Of a stretch of DNA of 64,000 nt, positions 26,091 to 37,354 are shown piece by piece. The DNA comes from Streptomyces sp. TLI_235 (GTDB lineage: Bacteria; Actinomycetota; Actinomycetes; Streptomycetales; Streptomycetaceae), in contig NSGV01000001.1 of NCBI GenBank assembly GCA_002300355.1, positions 3,906,001 through 3,970,000 of the forward strand. The letters are read 5' to 3'. Each line of letters opens with the position of its first letter. Position 1 is the first letter of the stretch. A program made the translations under genes and the position numbers. The notes beneath the pieces were generated by a model. The model ran no database searches. It was not told the DNA's origin and worked only from the letters and a program-made list of their open reading frames with translations.

Positions 26091-26428
26091 GTCGACTCCG
26101 GGGATTGGCCGCTGGCTGGTCTGACGTCCTGCGAGCGATGGTGTCCGGGCTCGCCCCGAGGCGAGTTCCGCTGTGGTGTGGTCGGGGGAGCGGTGCCGTC
26201 GTGGCTGCTCGGGCGCCGCGGATGTGGTGTGACCGTGCCGATCGTCCAACGTTCGTGACCGACAAGTCCACCGGCACGTGGTGTCATATGGCTGCCTGGC
26301 ATCGAGATGACGCACCCGCGGGAATGCGCCGATCGTGACACTGACCGTGCTCTTGCGGCATGATTTGGGTCAATGTTCGAGACTTCTCTATTCACTCGGT
26401 AGGCAATACCAGAGGAGGGATCGTCGCA
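26091..26428. other. divergent promoter region of peptide and deoxyribosyltransferase-like genes
   Basis: This 338-base gap separates two divergent genes. The right half drops in G+C (about 26340-26410) and carries a promoter-like sequence for the peptide gene. I found no further ORF or strong hairpin. Confidence 0.5.
26335..26364 (+). promoter_or_regulatory. putative promoter of the DSAWT peptide gene
   Basis: GTGACA (26335-26340) and CATGAT (26359-26364) are spaced by 18 bases, similar to -35 and -10 elements for the vegetative sigma factor. They lie about 65 bases before the peptide start codon. Confidence 0.45.
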
Positions 26429-26629
26429 ATGTCTCGTATGCGCCGGTTTGTTCGGCTCGCCATCGTGCCAGTTGTCATGGGTGCGGCGATATTGACGGGT
26501 AGTAATCCAGCGGCTGCCGACAGCGCGTGGACGCTTCGTAGCGTGCACGCCGTCAAGGCGCCGGTGGCGGAGGACGCGCAGGCCGGATCGGTCACGCTGC
26601 TGCTTCTGGACGACTCCGCCTGGACCTGA
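26429..26629 (+). CDS. small secreted peptide precursor with repeated DSAWT motif
   Basis: ATG 26429 follows AGAGGAGGGA at a good distance. The 66-residue precursor has a signal peptide (MSRMRRFVRLAIVPVVMGAA, then ILTGSNPAAA). The predicted mature part of 36 residues begins DSAWTLRSVHA at residue 31 and ends LLLLDDSAWT at residue 66, so DSAWT stands at both ends (31-35 and 62-66). There is no cysteine. The leader uses many AT-ending codons (tct, cgt, ttt, gtt, ata), unlike core genes. It is convergent with regulator C (45 bp between) and divergent from the deoxyribosyltransferase-like gene. An exported signal peptide or its precursor is the most natural reading; this is inference. Confidence 0.75.
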   Translation: MSRMRRFVRLAIVPVVMGAAILTGSNPAAADSAWTLRSVHAVKAPVAEDAQAGSVTLLLLDDSAWT

Positions 26630-26674
26630 GGCGGCGACTGCTCCCGGGCGGGACGGGGCGCCCGGGCCCGACCG

Positions 26675-27688
26675 TCAGCCGAAGTCGGCCTGGTCGGCCG
26701 GTGAATCCTTGGCCGAGCGGGCGAGTACCCAGCCGAGCTGGAAGAGCGACTCCACCTGGTAGTCCTCGCGCATCTCCGCGATGTGGCGGGCGAGCGTGCG
26801 CTCGCTGATGCCCAGCCGGCGGGCGATGACGCGGTGATTGATTCCCTTGAGCATCAGATCGATGATCGTCTGCCGCAGCCGGGAAACCACCTGGGGCGGA
26901 ACTGTCGGTGAGCCGTCAAAATCCAGGGCCCGACTCCAGTTCCGCTCGAAGACCTCCTCGATCAGGTAGCTGATGACGGCCTGATCGTGAATGAACGCGG
27001 CCAAGTTGAGATCCTCGGCCACCGGGATCACCGCGGTCCGCCGATCGATCACGATCAATCTGGTGTAGGGCTCGTCGAGCGTTCGGACCCGCCCGCCGGC
27101 CGCGGTTATCGAGGCGACATAGTCGCGGGTGGGAGCGTGATACCGGGTGCTCGGGTGGTAGATCGTCCGAATGGTCGCCCCGCGGCGCAGAGTTTCGAGA
27201 TCGCGGGCGATGACTCCGGCCAGTGCCTCCGGGGGGCGGGGGCCGCCCGGTTGGGCCGCGAGCATCTCCTCCGAGCAGCCGCTGACGAGCTGGCCGAGCC
27301 GCTGGTTTATCAGCACTTTGCCGTGGACGTATTCGATGATGCCGCCCGCCTTGCGCGGGGTGCGGAAGTCCTCGGCGAGGTCCTGGAGGTCGGCAGGCAG
27401 GGCCACCGCCCGCTGCAGCAGGTCGAGCGCCTTCCGCTGCCAGAGGCTGGTCAGCCGGGCCGAGAGCTGCTCGGGGTCGACGGCCACCAGGACGGCCGGG
27501 TCGTCGGTGTCCGGGACGAGCAGCCCGATGTCGAGGAGTTCGTCCAGCGCCTTGCCGTCGCCGGGCGTGTGCTCGTCCGGTGATATGCGCCCGTGCGACG
27601 TCAGGACGGTGCGGTAGAGCTGGCGGGCCTCGCTCGACAGGACGCCCAGCCCGCGTGGGGTGAGGCCCGGTTCGTCGGTCTCACTCAT
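26675..27688 (-). CDS. TrmB/LuxR-type regulator C
   Basis: I choose ATG 27688 (MSETDEPG) because AAGGAG sits seven bases upstream; an ATG five codons earlier has none. The 337-residue protein is a third paralogue: N-terminal winged helix (ARQLYRTVLTSHGRISPDEHTPGD), middle domain with IRTIYHPSTRYH and YTRLIVIDRRTAVIPVAEDLNLAAFIHDQAVISYLIEEVFERNW, and HTH GINHRVIARRLGISERTLARHIAEMREDYQVESLFQLGW. It is more diverged than A and B, and lies tail-to-tail with the peptide gene. Its promoter is in the gap after the dnaK operon terminator. Confidence 0.85.
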   Translation of the reverse strand: MSETDEPGLTPRGLGVLSSEARQLYRTVLTSHGRISPDEHTPGDGKALDELLDIGLLVPDTDDPAVLVAVDPEQLSARLTSLWQRKALDLLQRAVALPADLQDLAEDFRTPRKAGGIIEYVHGKVLINQRLGQLVSGCSEEMLAAQPGGPRPPEALAGVIARDLETLRRGATIRTIYHPSTRYHAPTRDYVASITAAGGRVRTLDEPYTRLIVIDRRTAVIPVAEDLNLAAFIHDQAVISYLIEEVFERNWSRALDFDGSPTVPPQVVSRLRQTIIDLMLKGINHRVIARRLGISERTLARHIAEMREDYQVESLFQLGWVLARSAKDSPADQADFG

Positions 27689-27835
27689 CAGGCTCCTTGC
27701 CATCGGTCAAACCGGTGCGGCGCGGCCGGTACCGCTTCTCCGGGGATCATAGGCGCCGTGGAGCTGCGGGGAGCCCTCGCGCCGGACATTCCCGCCGCCC
27801 GCGGACACCGGTGGAGCGAACTGTCTCATTCGACA

Positions 27836-27879
27836 CCCGGCCGCCGGCACCCCCCGGGAGGAGGGAACCGGCGGCCGGG
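27836..27879 (-). terminator. terminator of the dnaK-hspR operon
   Basis: CCCGGCCGCCGG (27836-27847) pairs with CCGGCGGCCGGG (27868-27879), a perfect 12-bp stem, 40 bases after the hspR stop codon. Confidence 0.8.
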
Positions 27880-27918
27880 GGCGGTGCCGAGTGTCGGTGC
27901 GGGGCCTGCGGGCCGGCG

Positions 27919-28425
27919 TCAGCGCTTGGGGCGCCACACCACCAGGGCGCTGGACTGCTGCACCTGCTGGTACGGCACCAGGTCGCGGCGGTAGGACGCG
28001 TGCACCGCCGCCTCGCGCTGCTGGATGGCGGTGGCGGCGCCGTCGAGGGCGTCCGCGAGCTCGGCCACCCGGGCCTGGAGGGCGGCGACCTGGTTCTCCA
28101 GCTCGATGATCCGCTTGATGCCGGCCAGGTTGATGCCCTCGTCCTGGGAGAGCCGCTGAACCTCGCGCAGCTGCTGGATGTCCCGTGCCGAGTAGCGGCG
28201 GCCGCGGCCGGCCGTGCGGTCGGGCGAGACCAGACCGAGCCGGTCGTACTGGCGCAGGGTCTGCGGGTGCAGGCCGGAGAGCTCCGCGGCGACCGAGATC
28301 ACGTACACCGGGGTTTCCTCGGTCAGCACGTACTGCGGGGCCGGGTTGCCGCGCGGGCGGCGCGGCGCCGAGCCGGGCAGGCCCTCGCCGATGCCGGGGC
28401 CGATCGGGCTGTCGGGGGTCGTCAT
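27919..28425 (-). CDS. hspR: heat-shock repressor HspR (MerR family)
   Basis: ATG 28425 follows the dnaJ stop codon by four bases. The 168-residue protein has an N-terminal MerR-type HTH: YVISVAAELSGLHPQTLRQYDRLGLVSPDRTAGRGRRYSARDIQQLREVQRL. A coiled-coil helix follows (GIKRIIELENQVAALQARVAELADAL), then a C-terminal WRPKR. HspR binds HAIR operators with DnaK as co-repressor and so controls dnaK and clpB. HAIR sites are visible upstream of both here, which closes the autoregulatory loop. Confidence 0.96.
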   Translation of the reverse strand: MTTPDSPIGPGIGEGLPGSAPRRPRGNPAPQYVLTEETPVYVISVAAELSGLHPQTLRQYDRLGLVSPDRTAGRGRRYSARDIQQLREVQRLSQDEGINLAGIKRIIELENQVAALQARVAELADALDGAATAIQQREAAVHASYRRDLVPYQQVQQSSALVVWRPKR

Positions 28426-28429
28426 CTGG

Positions 28430-29578
28430 TCACGCTCCCTCCGCCGCCTTGAAGAGGGCGGCACGCGGGTCGTCCGAGGCGGTGGCCTCGCGGTACTGCT
28501 CCAGTGCGCTCAGCGCGTCTCCGGTGACGTGCTTGGGGACGACGACCTCGACGGTGACCAGCAGGTCGCCGCGGGTGCCGTCCTTGCGGGTGGCGCCCTT
28601 GCCACGGGCCCGCAGGGTGAGGCCGTTGGCGCTGCCGGCCGGCAGCTTGAGCTTCACCGCGGGGCCGTTCAGGGTGGGCACCTCGATGGTCCCGCCGAGA
28701 GCGGCCTCGGGGAAGGTGACCGGCACGGTCACCGTGAGGTTGTCGGCCTTGCGGCCGAACACCGGGTGGGCGTCCACGTGCACCGTGACGTAGAGGTCGC
28801 CGGGCTGGCCGCCGCGCTCGCCCTGGGCGCCCTTGCCCTTGAGGCGGATCCGCTGGCCGTCCTGCACCCCGGCCGGGATGCGCACCTGCATCGTCCGCGC
28901 CGAGGAGGCGCGGCCGCTGCCGTGGCACACCGTGCAGGGGTCGTCGACGATCATGCCGCGGCCCTTGCAGTCGCGGCACGGGTCGGAGAGCGCGAAGGCG
29001 CCCTGGCCGCGGCTGACGGTTCCCGCGCCGACGCAGGTCGGGCAGACCCGCGGGGTGGTGCCGGACTTCGCGCCGGTGCCGGCGCAGGCGCGGCACGGGG
29101 CCTGACTGGTCATCCGCAGCGGGACGGTCGCGCCGTCCACCGCCTCGACGAAGGAGAGCGTCACCTCGGTCTCGACGTCGGCTCCGCGCCGCGGCTGGGC
29201 CTGTCGGCCGCCGCCGCCACGGTTGAACAGGCCGCCGAAGACGTCGCCGAGCCCGCCGCCGCCCCCGCCGGAGCCGGAGAACAGGTCGCCGAAGTCGAAG
29301 TTGTAGTTGCCGCCGGCGCCGCCGGGGCGGAAGCCGCCGTTGCCGAACAGGCTGCGGGCCTCGTCGTACTCCTTGCGGCGCTTCTCGTCTGAGAGGACGT
29401 CGTACGCCTCGGAGATGTCCTTGAACCGCTCCTCGGCCTTGGCGTCACCCTTGTTGGCGTCCGGGTGGAACTCGCGGGCCAGCTTGCGGTAGGTCTTCTT
29501 GATCTCGGCCGCGGTGGCGTCCTTGGGCACGCCGAGGACCTTGTAGTAGTCCTTCTCCACGTAGTCCTTGGTGCTCAT
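28430..29578 (-). CDS. dnaJ: co-chaperone DnaJ
   Basis: ATG 29578 (MSTKDYVEKDYYKVLG) is used. The 382-residue protein has the J domain (residues 10-75) with HPD in FHPDANKG, then a long Gly/Phe-rich linker. Four zinc-binding repeats follow (CRACAGTG, CPTCVGAG, CRDCKGRG, CTVCHGSG), and then the C-terminal substrate-binding domains. It delivers clients to DnaK and stimulates its ATPase. It is the third gene of the operon dnaK-grpE-dnaJ-hspR. The N-terminal extension before the J domain is typical of actinobacterial DnaJ1. Confidence 0.97.
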   Translation of the reverse strand: MSTKDYVEKDYYKVLGVPKDATAAEIKKTYRKLAREFHPDANKGDAKAEERFKDISEAYDVLSDEKRRKEYDEARSLFGNGGFRPGGAGGNYNFDFGDLFSGSGGGGGGLGDVFGGLFNRGGGGRQAQPRRGADVETEVTLSFVEAVDGATVPLRMTSQAPCRACAGTGAKSGTTPRVCPTCVGAGTVSRGQGAFALSDPCRDCKGRGMIVDDPCTVCHGSGRASSARTMQVRIPAGVQDGQRIRLKGKGAQGERGGQPGDLYVTVHVDAHPVFGRKADNLTVTVPVTFPEAALGGTIEVPTLNGPAVKLKLPAGSANGLTLRARGKGATRKDGTRGDLLVTVEVVVPKHVTGDALSALEQYREATASDDPRAALFKAAEGA

Positions 29579-29668
29579 GGCTGCCGCCACCTCCCGAAAA
29601 ATGTCTGCACGGCGCTGCGGAGTCGCACCCCGACGAGGTCGGCGTACGACTCCGCAGAGCACAGATTG

Positions 29669-32274
<2,606 letters not shown>

Positions 32275-32340
32275 TTAGTGACTGCCGCCATACCTTGAGC
32301 ATCTTCTGGAGTGCTGCTACGGAGCGGTAAGGTCCGGGCG

Positions 32341-32370
32341 TTGGGTCGATAAGTTACCGACCAGTACACT
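32341..32370 (+). promoter_or_regulatory. putative promoter of the EtfD-like gene
   Basis: TTGGGT (32341-32346) and TACACT (32365-32370) are 18 bases apart, about 45 bases before the start codon. The spacer contains GTTACCGACCAGTA, which resembles operator half sites of TetR-type fatty-acid regulators; that part is weak. The 311-base gap from dnaK otherwise holds only the HAIR sites and promoters. Confidence 0.5.
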
Positions 32371-32414
32371 GAGGCGACCCCTCTACACCCCCAGCCGCTG
32401 GAGACGGAGAGCCG

Positions 32415-34631
32415 ATGCAGCTAGCAGCGATCGTCATCTCGCTGGTCACCACTGTGATCGGCACTGCGCTCGCCGCCCGGGCGGCCGCGTACATCTACAA
32501 GGTCGTACGGACCGGCCAGTCCGACGGTACCCGCTTCGGGCAGCCCGCCCAGCGGGTGAAGACCGTGGCCACCGAGTTCCTCGGCCACACCCGGATGAAC
32601 CGCTGGGGGGTCGTCGGCGTCGCCCACTGGTTCGTCGCCGTCGGCTTCTTCTCGCTGGTGCTCACCCTGGTGAACGCCTTCGGCCAGCTCTTCGACGCCG
32701 AGTTCGTGCTGCCGGTCATCGGTCACTGGTTGCCCTGGAACATCTTCGTCGAGCTCATCGGCACCCTCACCACGCTCGGCATCCTCGCGCTGATCGTGAT
32801 CCGGCTGCTCAGCCTGCCCTCCCGGGCCGGCCGCAAGTCCCGATTCGCCGGCTCGATCGCCTGGCAGGCCTTCTACGTCGAGTACACCATCCTCGGCATC
32901 GGCCTCTGCATCATGATGCTGCGCGGCCTGGAGGGCGCCCTGGAGGGCGTCGACTCCTACGACCCGACGTACCTGATCTCGTACCCGATCACCGCCGCCT
33001 TCGACGGCGTCGCCCACGGCACGCTGGTCAACCTGGTCTACGTCTTCGCGATGCTGAAGATCTGCATCTCCTTCGCGTGGGCGATCACCATCGGCATCAA
33101 CCCCTCGATGGGTGTGGCCTGGCACCGCTTCCTCGCCTTCTTCAACATCTACTTCAAGCGCGAGGAGGACGGCGGCACCGCGCTCGGGGCGCTGCGTCCG
33201 ATGACCAGCGGCGGCGAGCCGATCGACTTCGAGGACCCGGCCGACGACGCCGTCTTCGGTGTCTCCCAGGTCGAGCACTTCTCCTGGAAGGGCATCCTCG
33301 ACTTCTCCACCTGCACCGAGTGCGGCCGCTGCCAGTCGCAGTGCCCCGCCTGGAACACCGGCAAGCCGCTCTCGCCGAAGCTGCTGATCATGAGCCTCCG
33401 CGAGCACGCCTTCGCCAAGGCCCCCTACCTGCTCGCCGGTGGCGGCAAGTCCATGGAGGGCGAGGAGAAGGCCACCGCCGAGCAGCTCAAGGACGTCCCC
33501 GCCGCGGCCCTCGCCGAGGCCGAGCGCCCGCTCGTCGGCACCGCCGAGGAGGGCGGTGTCATCGACCCCGACGTCCTGTGGTCCTGCACCACCTGCGGCG
33601 CCTGCGTCGAGCAGTGCCCGGTCGACATCGAGCACATCGACCACATCGTCGACATGCGCCGCTACCAGGTCATGATCGAGAGCTCCTTCCCGACCGAGGC
33701 CGGGACGATGCTCAAGAACCTGGAGAACAAGGGCAACCCCTGGGGCATGGCCACCAAGGCCCGCCTCGACTGGGTCAAGGAGCTCAAGAAGGAGACCGGG
33801 ATCGAGGTCCCGGTCATCGGCCAGGACATCGACCCCGCCGAGGTCGAGTACCTCTACTGGGTCGGCTGCGCCGGCGCCCTGGAGGACCGCGCGAAGAAGA
33901 CCACCAAGGCCTTCGCCGAGCTGCTGCACACCGCGGGCGTGAAGTTCGCGATCCTCGGCAAGGAGGAGTCCTGCACCGGTGACTCCGCCCGCCGCCTCGG
34001 CAACGAGTTCCTCTTCCAGATGCTCGGCGCGCAGAACGTCGAGACCCTGAACGCCGCGCTGGAGGACGCCCCGGTCAAGCGGATCGTGGCCACCTGCCCG
34101 CACTGCTTCAACACCATCGCCAACGAGTACCCGCAGCTCGGCGGGCACTTCGAGGTCATCCACCACACCCAGCTGCTGCAGCACCTCATCGACGAGGGCA
34201 AGCTGATCCCGGTCAACCCCGTCGAGGGTCTGATCACCTACCACGACCCGTGCTACCTGGGCCGCCACAACAAGGTCTACAGCCCGCCGCGCGAGATCAT
34301 GGACAAGGTCCCGGGCCTGCGCCAGCAGGAGATGCACCGCCACAAGGAGCGCGGCTTCTGCTGCGGCGCCGGCGGCGCGCGGATGTGGATGGAGGAGCGG
34401 ATCGGCAAGCGCATCAACACCGAGCGCGTCGACGAGGCGCTGTCCCTCAACCCGGACATCGTCTCCACCGCCTGCCCGTTCTGCCTCGTCATGCTCTCCG
34501 ACTCGGTCAACGGCAAGAAGAACGAGGGCGCGGCCAAGGAGCACCTGAAGGTCGTCGACGTGGCCCAGCTGCTGCTCGACTCCGTCAAGGCCACGCCCGT
34601 CGAGCCCGAGCCCGAGACCGTCCAGGCCTGA
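32415..34631 (+). CDS. EtfD-like membrane Fe-S oxidoreductase (heterodisulfide-reductase-related)
   Basis: The 738-residue protein has an N-terminal half with about five membrane helices (residues 1-240). Two 4Fe-4S ferredoxin motifs follow: CTECGRCQSQCP near residue 300 and CTTCGACVEQCP near 395. Two cysteine-rich CCG domains follow (TCPHCFN...YHDPCYLGRHN and GFCCGAGGARMW...TACPFC). This is the layout of mycobacterial Rv0338c/EtfD. EtfD takes electrons from electron-transfer flavoprotein during fatty-acid beta-oxidation and passes them to the menaquinone pool. All cluster ligands appear intact. It is transcribed alone and ends at a strong hairpin. Confidence 0.9.
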   Translation: MQLAAIVISLVTTVIGTALAARAAAYIYKVVRTGQSDGTRFGQPAQRVKTVATEFLGHTRMNRWGVVGVAHWFVAVGFFSLVLTLVNAFGQLFDAEFVLPVIGHWLPWNIFVELIGTLTTLGILALIVIRLLSLPSRAGRKSRFAGSIAWQAFYVEYTILGIGLCIMMLRGLEGALEGVDSYDPTYLISYPITAAFDGVAHGTLVNLVYVFAMLKICISFAWAITIGINPSMGVAWHRFLAFFNIYFKREEDGGTALGALRPMTSGGEPIDFEDPADDAVFGVSQVEHFSWKGILDFSTCTECGRCQSQCPAWNTGKPLSPKLLIMSLREHAFAKAPYLLAGGGKSMEGEEKATAEQLKDVPAAALAEAERPLVGTAEEGGVIDPDVLWSCTTCGACVEQCPVDIEHIDHIVDMRRYQVMIESSFPTEAGTMLKNLENKGNPWGMATKARLDWVKELKKETGIEVPVIGQDIDPAEVEYLYWVGCAGALEDRAKKTTKAFAELLHTAGVKFAILGKEESCTGDSARRLGNEFLFQMLGAQNVETLNAALEDAPVKRIVATCPHCFNTIANEYPQLGGHFEVIHHTQLLQHLIDEGKLIPVNPVEGLITYHDPCYLGRHNKVYSPPREIMDKVPGLRQQEMHRHKERGFCCGAGGARMWMEERIGKRINTERVDEALSLNPDIVSTACPFCLVMLSDSVNGKKNEGAAKEHLKVVDVAQLLLDSVKATPVEPEPETVQA

Positions 34632-34660
34632 CACACCCCGGCACGACGAACCGGCACGAC

Positions 34661-34701
34661 GGCCCGGCCCCGTGCGCCCCCGCGGCGCACGGGGCCGGGC
34701 C
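34661..34701 (+). terminator. terminator after the EtfD-like gene
   Basis: GGCCCGGCCCCGTGCGCC (34661-34678) pairs perfectly with its complement at 34684-34701 around CCCGC, 30 bases after the stop codon. Confidence 0.88.
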
Positions 34702-34738
34702 GCGTCCGGCCCCGGACGGTGCCCTAGCATGAGCGCCC

Positions 34739-35863
34739 ATGAGCGACGGCGGGGGCACAGCGCACAACGTTAGCGGCGGCATACCCGGGCCCGGGAGCCC
34801 GCAGCACGGCACGGACCCGGCGGGAACGGGACGGCCCGCCTACCTGCTGCCCCCGGTGGGCATCGCGCCGCCCGGCGGCCCGACACCGGACTGGGCCGCG
34901 CTCGCCGAGGCCAACGAACGGCAGCACCGCCGCCGCAGGCTGCTGATGACCGGCGGCGCCGTGGCCGGCGTGCTGGCCGTCGCGGGCATCGTCACCACGG
35001 CCCTCCTGCTGCGTCAGGACGCCCCGGACGGGCCGCGGGCCGCCGAACCCACCGCGGCGGCCACCCTCGCCGTGGACGGCCCGCCCAGCGCGGTACCGAG
35101 CGCCTCGGCGGCGCCCTCCGGATCCCCCTCCGGCTCCGCCCCGGCCTCGCCCTCCACGACGGGCAGCCCCTCCGCGGCCCGGTCCGCCGCCCCCAGCGCG
35201 GCGCAGACCCGGCTCGACGACGTCCGAGGCGCCCGCCCGGCCTCCCTCGGCCCGGCCGCCGCCGTCGGCACCGCGCCCGGCCGCACCGGCCCCGCCCTGC
35301 TGCTGCACGGCAGCGCCGACAGCTGGGCGCAGACCTCCGCCGCGGTCGTCGACACCTCCAAGAGCTTCACCGTCTCCGCGGTGGTGCGGAACAACGCGTC
35401 CACCGGCGCCCGCGCCGTCGTCAGCCAGGGCACCGGCAGCTACTACTCGTTCTACCTGGGCCGGGACTACTGGGGCAGCCACAACCAGTGGGTGTTCAAG
35501 GTGCAGACCGCGGCCGGCGGCGAGGACAGCACCAGCCGCCAGGCCTTCTCCACCGGACAGGCCACCACCGGCCAGTGGGTGATGCTCACCGGTACGTACG
35601 ACGCCGGCAGCAAGCAGATCCGGCTGTACGTCAACGGCGCACTCGCCCAGACCACCTCCGTGTCGGGCATCTGGCAGACCACCGGCCCGCTGCAGATCGG
35701 CCGCACCCGCTGGAAGAACACCTGGACCGACCACTGGGACGGCGCCCTCACCGACGTGCAGATCTGGAACCAGGCCCTCCCCGCCGAGCGTGTCTCCCAG
35801 CTGTGGAACACCGGTGGCACGAACGCCGGCACCCAGCCCACCGCCGGATGGCTGCTGCCCTGA
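34739..35863 (+). CDS. membrane-anchored LamG-domain protein
   Basis: The 374-residue protein has a short cytoplasmic N-terminus, one membrane helix (LMTGGAVAGVLAVAGIVTTALLL, residues 69-91) and a Ser/Pro/Ala-rich linker of about 60 residues. An extracellular LamG/concanavalin-like domain follows (FTVSAVVRNNASTGARAVVSQG, WVMLTGTYDAGSKQIRLYVNGAL, WDGALTDVQIWNQALPAERVSQLW). Such domains bind sugars or form structural modules. No catalytic residues are seen. It is probably a cell-surface or wall-interacting protein; the partner is unknown. Confidence 0.85.
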   Translation: MSDGGGTAHNVSGGIPGPGSPQHGTDPAGTGRPAYLLPPVGIAPPGGPTPDWAALAEANERQHRRRRLLMTGGAVAGVLAVAGIVTTALLLRQDAPDGPRAAEPTAAATLAVDGPPSAVPSASAAPSGSPSGSAPASPSTTGSPSAARSAAPSAAQTRLDDVRGARPASLGPAAAVGTAPGRTGPALLLHGSADSWAQTSAAVVDTSKSFTVSAVVRNNASTGARAVVSQGTGSYYSFYLGRDYWGSHNQWVFKVQTAAGGEDSTSRQAFSTGQATTGQWVMLTGTYDAGSKQIRLYVNGALAQTTSVSGIWQTTGPLQIGRTRWKNTWTDHWDGALTDVQIWNQALPAERVSQLWNTGGTNAGTQPTAGWLLP

Positions 35864-36087
35864 CGCACCGGATCCGCGGCGTCCCCCGTTTTGTCGGGAA
35901 GACACAACGGGGGACCGTGCGGAGGGGGGCGCCTCGGGAGGAAATACAGTAGGCGCTGGACACGCGGTCTGCGGGTCCGCTGGTGGACGGCCGGAGGCCG
36001 CGGCCAGCCACGCCGTCGAACATCGACACCGGCCACGTGACGACCACGGCCGGGCCCGTACCGGAACATAGGGGAGAAGCTCAGACC

Positions 36088-37236
36088 ATGACCGAAGCGA
36101 TCATGCTGGTCGGTGGCAAGGGCACCCGGCTGCGCCCGCTGACCACCCACACCCCCAAGCCGATGCTGCCCGTCGCGGGCGTCCCGTTCATCGCGCACCA
36201 GCTGGCGCGCGCCGCGGCGGCCGGAGTCACCCGTGTGGTGCTCGCCACCTCCTACCTCGCCGAGGTCTTCGAGGACCACTTCCAGGACGGCAGCCCGTAC
36301 GGCATCGAGCTGGTCTACCTCACCGAGAAGGAGCCGCTGGGCACCGGCGGCGCCATCCGCAACGCCGCCGCCGGCCTCACCTGCGGCCCGGACGAGCCCG
36401 TCCTGGTGTTCAACGGCGACATCCTCTCCGGCCTCGACATCGCCGCGCTGCGGGACGGCCACGTGGCCGCCGGCGCCGACGTCACCCTGCACCTCACCCG
36501 GGTCGAGGACCCGCGCGCCTTCGGCCTGGTGCCGACCGACGAGAACGGCCGGGTGCTGGAGTTCCTCGAGAAGCCCGAGACCCCCGAGCAGATCGTCACC
36601 GACCAGATCAACGCCGGCTGCTACGTCTTCACCCGTTCGGTGATCGACCGCATCCCGGCCGGGCGCGAGGTCTCCGTCGAGCGCGAGACCTTCCCCGAGC
36701 TGCTCGCCACCGGTGCCCTGCTGCGCGGCGTGGTCGACACCTCGTACTGGCTGGACCTCGGCACCCCGGCCGCCTTCGTCCGCGGCTCCGCCGACCTGGT
36801 GCTCGGCAAGGTCGACTCCCCGGCGGTGCCCGGCCCGACCGGCGAGGCCCTGCTGCTGCCCGGCGCCCAGGTCGACCCGGGCGCGGTGCTCGGCAACGGC
36901 ACCGTCGTCTCCGAGGGCGCCGAGATCGAGGCCGGCGCGATCGTCGAGGGCAGCGTCATCCTGCCCGGCGCGGTGATCGGCGCCGACGCCTACGTGAAGG
37001 ACTCCATCGTCGGTGCCTACGCCGTCATCGGCGCCCGCACCTCGCTGGACGGCGCGGTGATCGGCGACGGGGCGACCGTCGAGTCCGACAACGAGCTGCC
37101 GAGCGGCCTGCGGATCGCCTGCGGCACGCTGCTGCCGGTCGGCGCCGTCCGCACCACCGCCGGCCCCGGCGGCTGCCCGGCCGGCGAGAGCGCCGCGGTC
37201 ACCGTGCACGGCCCGGCCATCGGCGCCCAGCGCTGA
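36088..37236 (+). CDS. NDP-sugar pyrophosphorylase with left-handed beta-helix
   Basis: ATG 36088 (MTEAIMLVGGKGTRLRPLT) is used; the frame upstream is leader. The 382-residue protein has the nucleotidyltransferase signature GGKGTRLRPLTTHTPKPMLPVAGVPFI, then GTGGAIRNA and FNGDILSGLD. From about residue 265 hexapeptide repeats follow (GAVLGNGTVVSEGAEIEAGAIVEGSVILPGAVIG), which form a beta-helix. It joins a sugar 1-phosphate to an NTP, most likely mannose 1-phosphate with GTP. The family also includes glucose-1-phosphate enzymes, so the sugar is not certain. Confidence 0.9.
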   Translation: MTEAIMLVGGKGTRLRPLTTHTPKPMLPVAGVPFIAHQLARAAAAGVTRVVLATSYLAEVFEDHFQDGSPYGIELVYLTEKEPLGTGGAIRNAAAGLTCGPDEPVLVFNGDILSGLDIAALRDGHVAAGADVTLHLTRVEDPRAFGLVPTDENGRVLEFLEKPETPEQIVTDQINAGCYVFTRSVIDRIPAGREVSVERETFPELLATGALLRGVVDTSYWLDLGTPAAFVRGSADLVLGKVDSPAVPGPTGEALLLPGAQVDPGAVLGNGTVVSEGAEIEAGAIVEGSVILPGAVIGADAYVKDSIVGAYAVIGARTSLDGAVIGDGATVESDNELPSGLRIACGTLLPVGAVRTTAGPGGCPAGESAAVTVHGPAIGAQR

Positions 37237-37241
37237 TCGAG

Positions 37242-37262
37242 CGGGGCGGCCCGGCCGCCCCG
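37242..37262 (+). terminator. terminator after the pyrophosphorylase gene
   Basis: CGGGGCGGC pairs with GCCGCCCCG around CCG, directly after the stop codon. Confidence 0.65.
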
Positions 37263-37354
37263 CCCCCGCCGGCCTCGTCACAGGACGGCTGCAATCCTGT
37301 GCCCGGCCGTTGATCAACCGACGGCCGGTCAGCCGGAGCAGGTACCGTCGAGGC

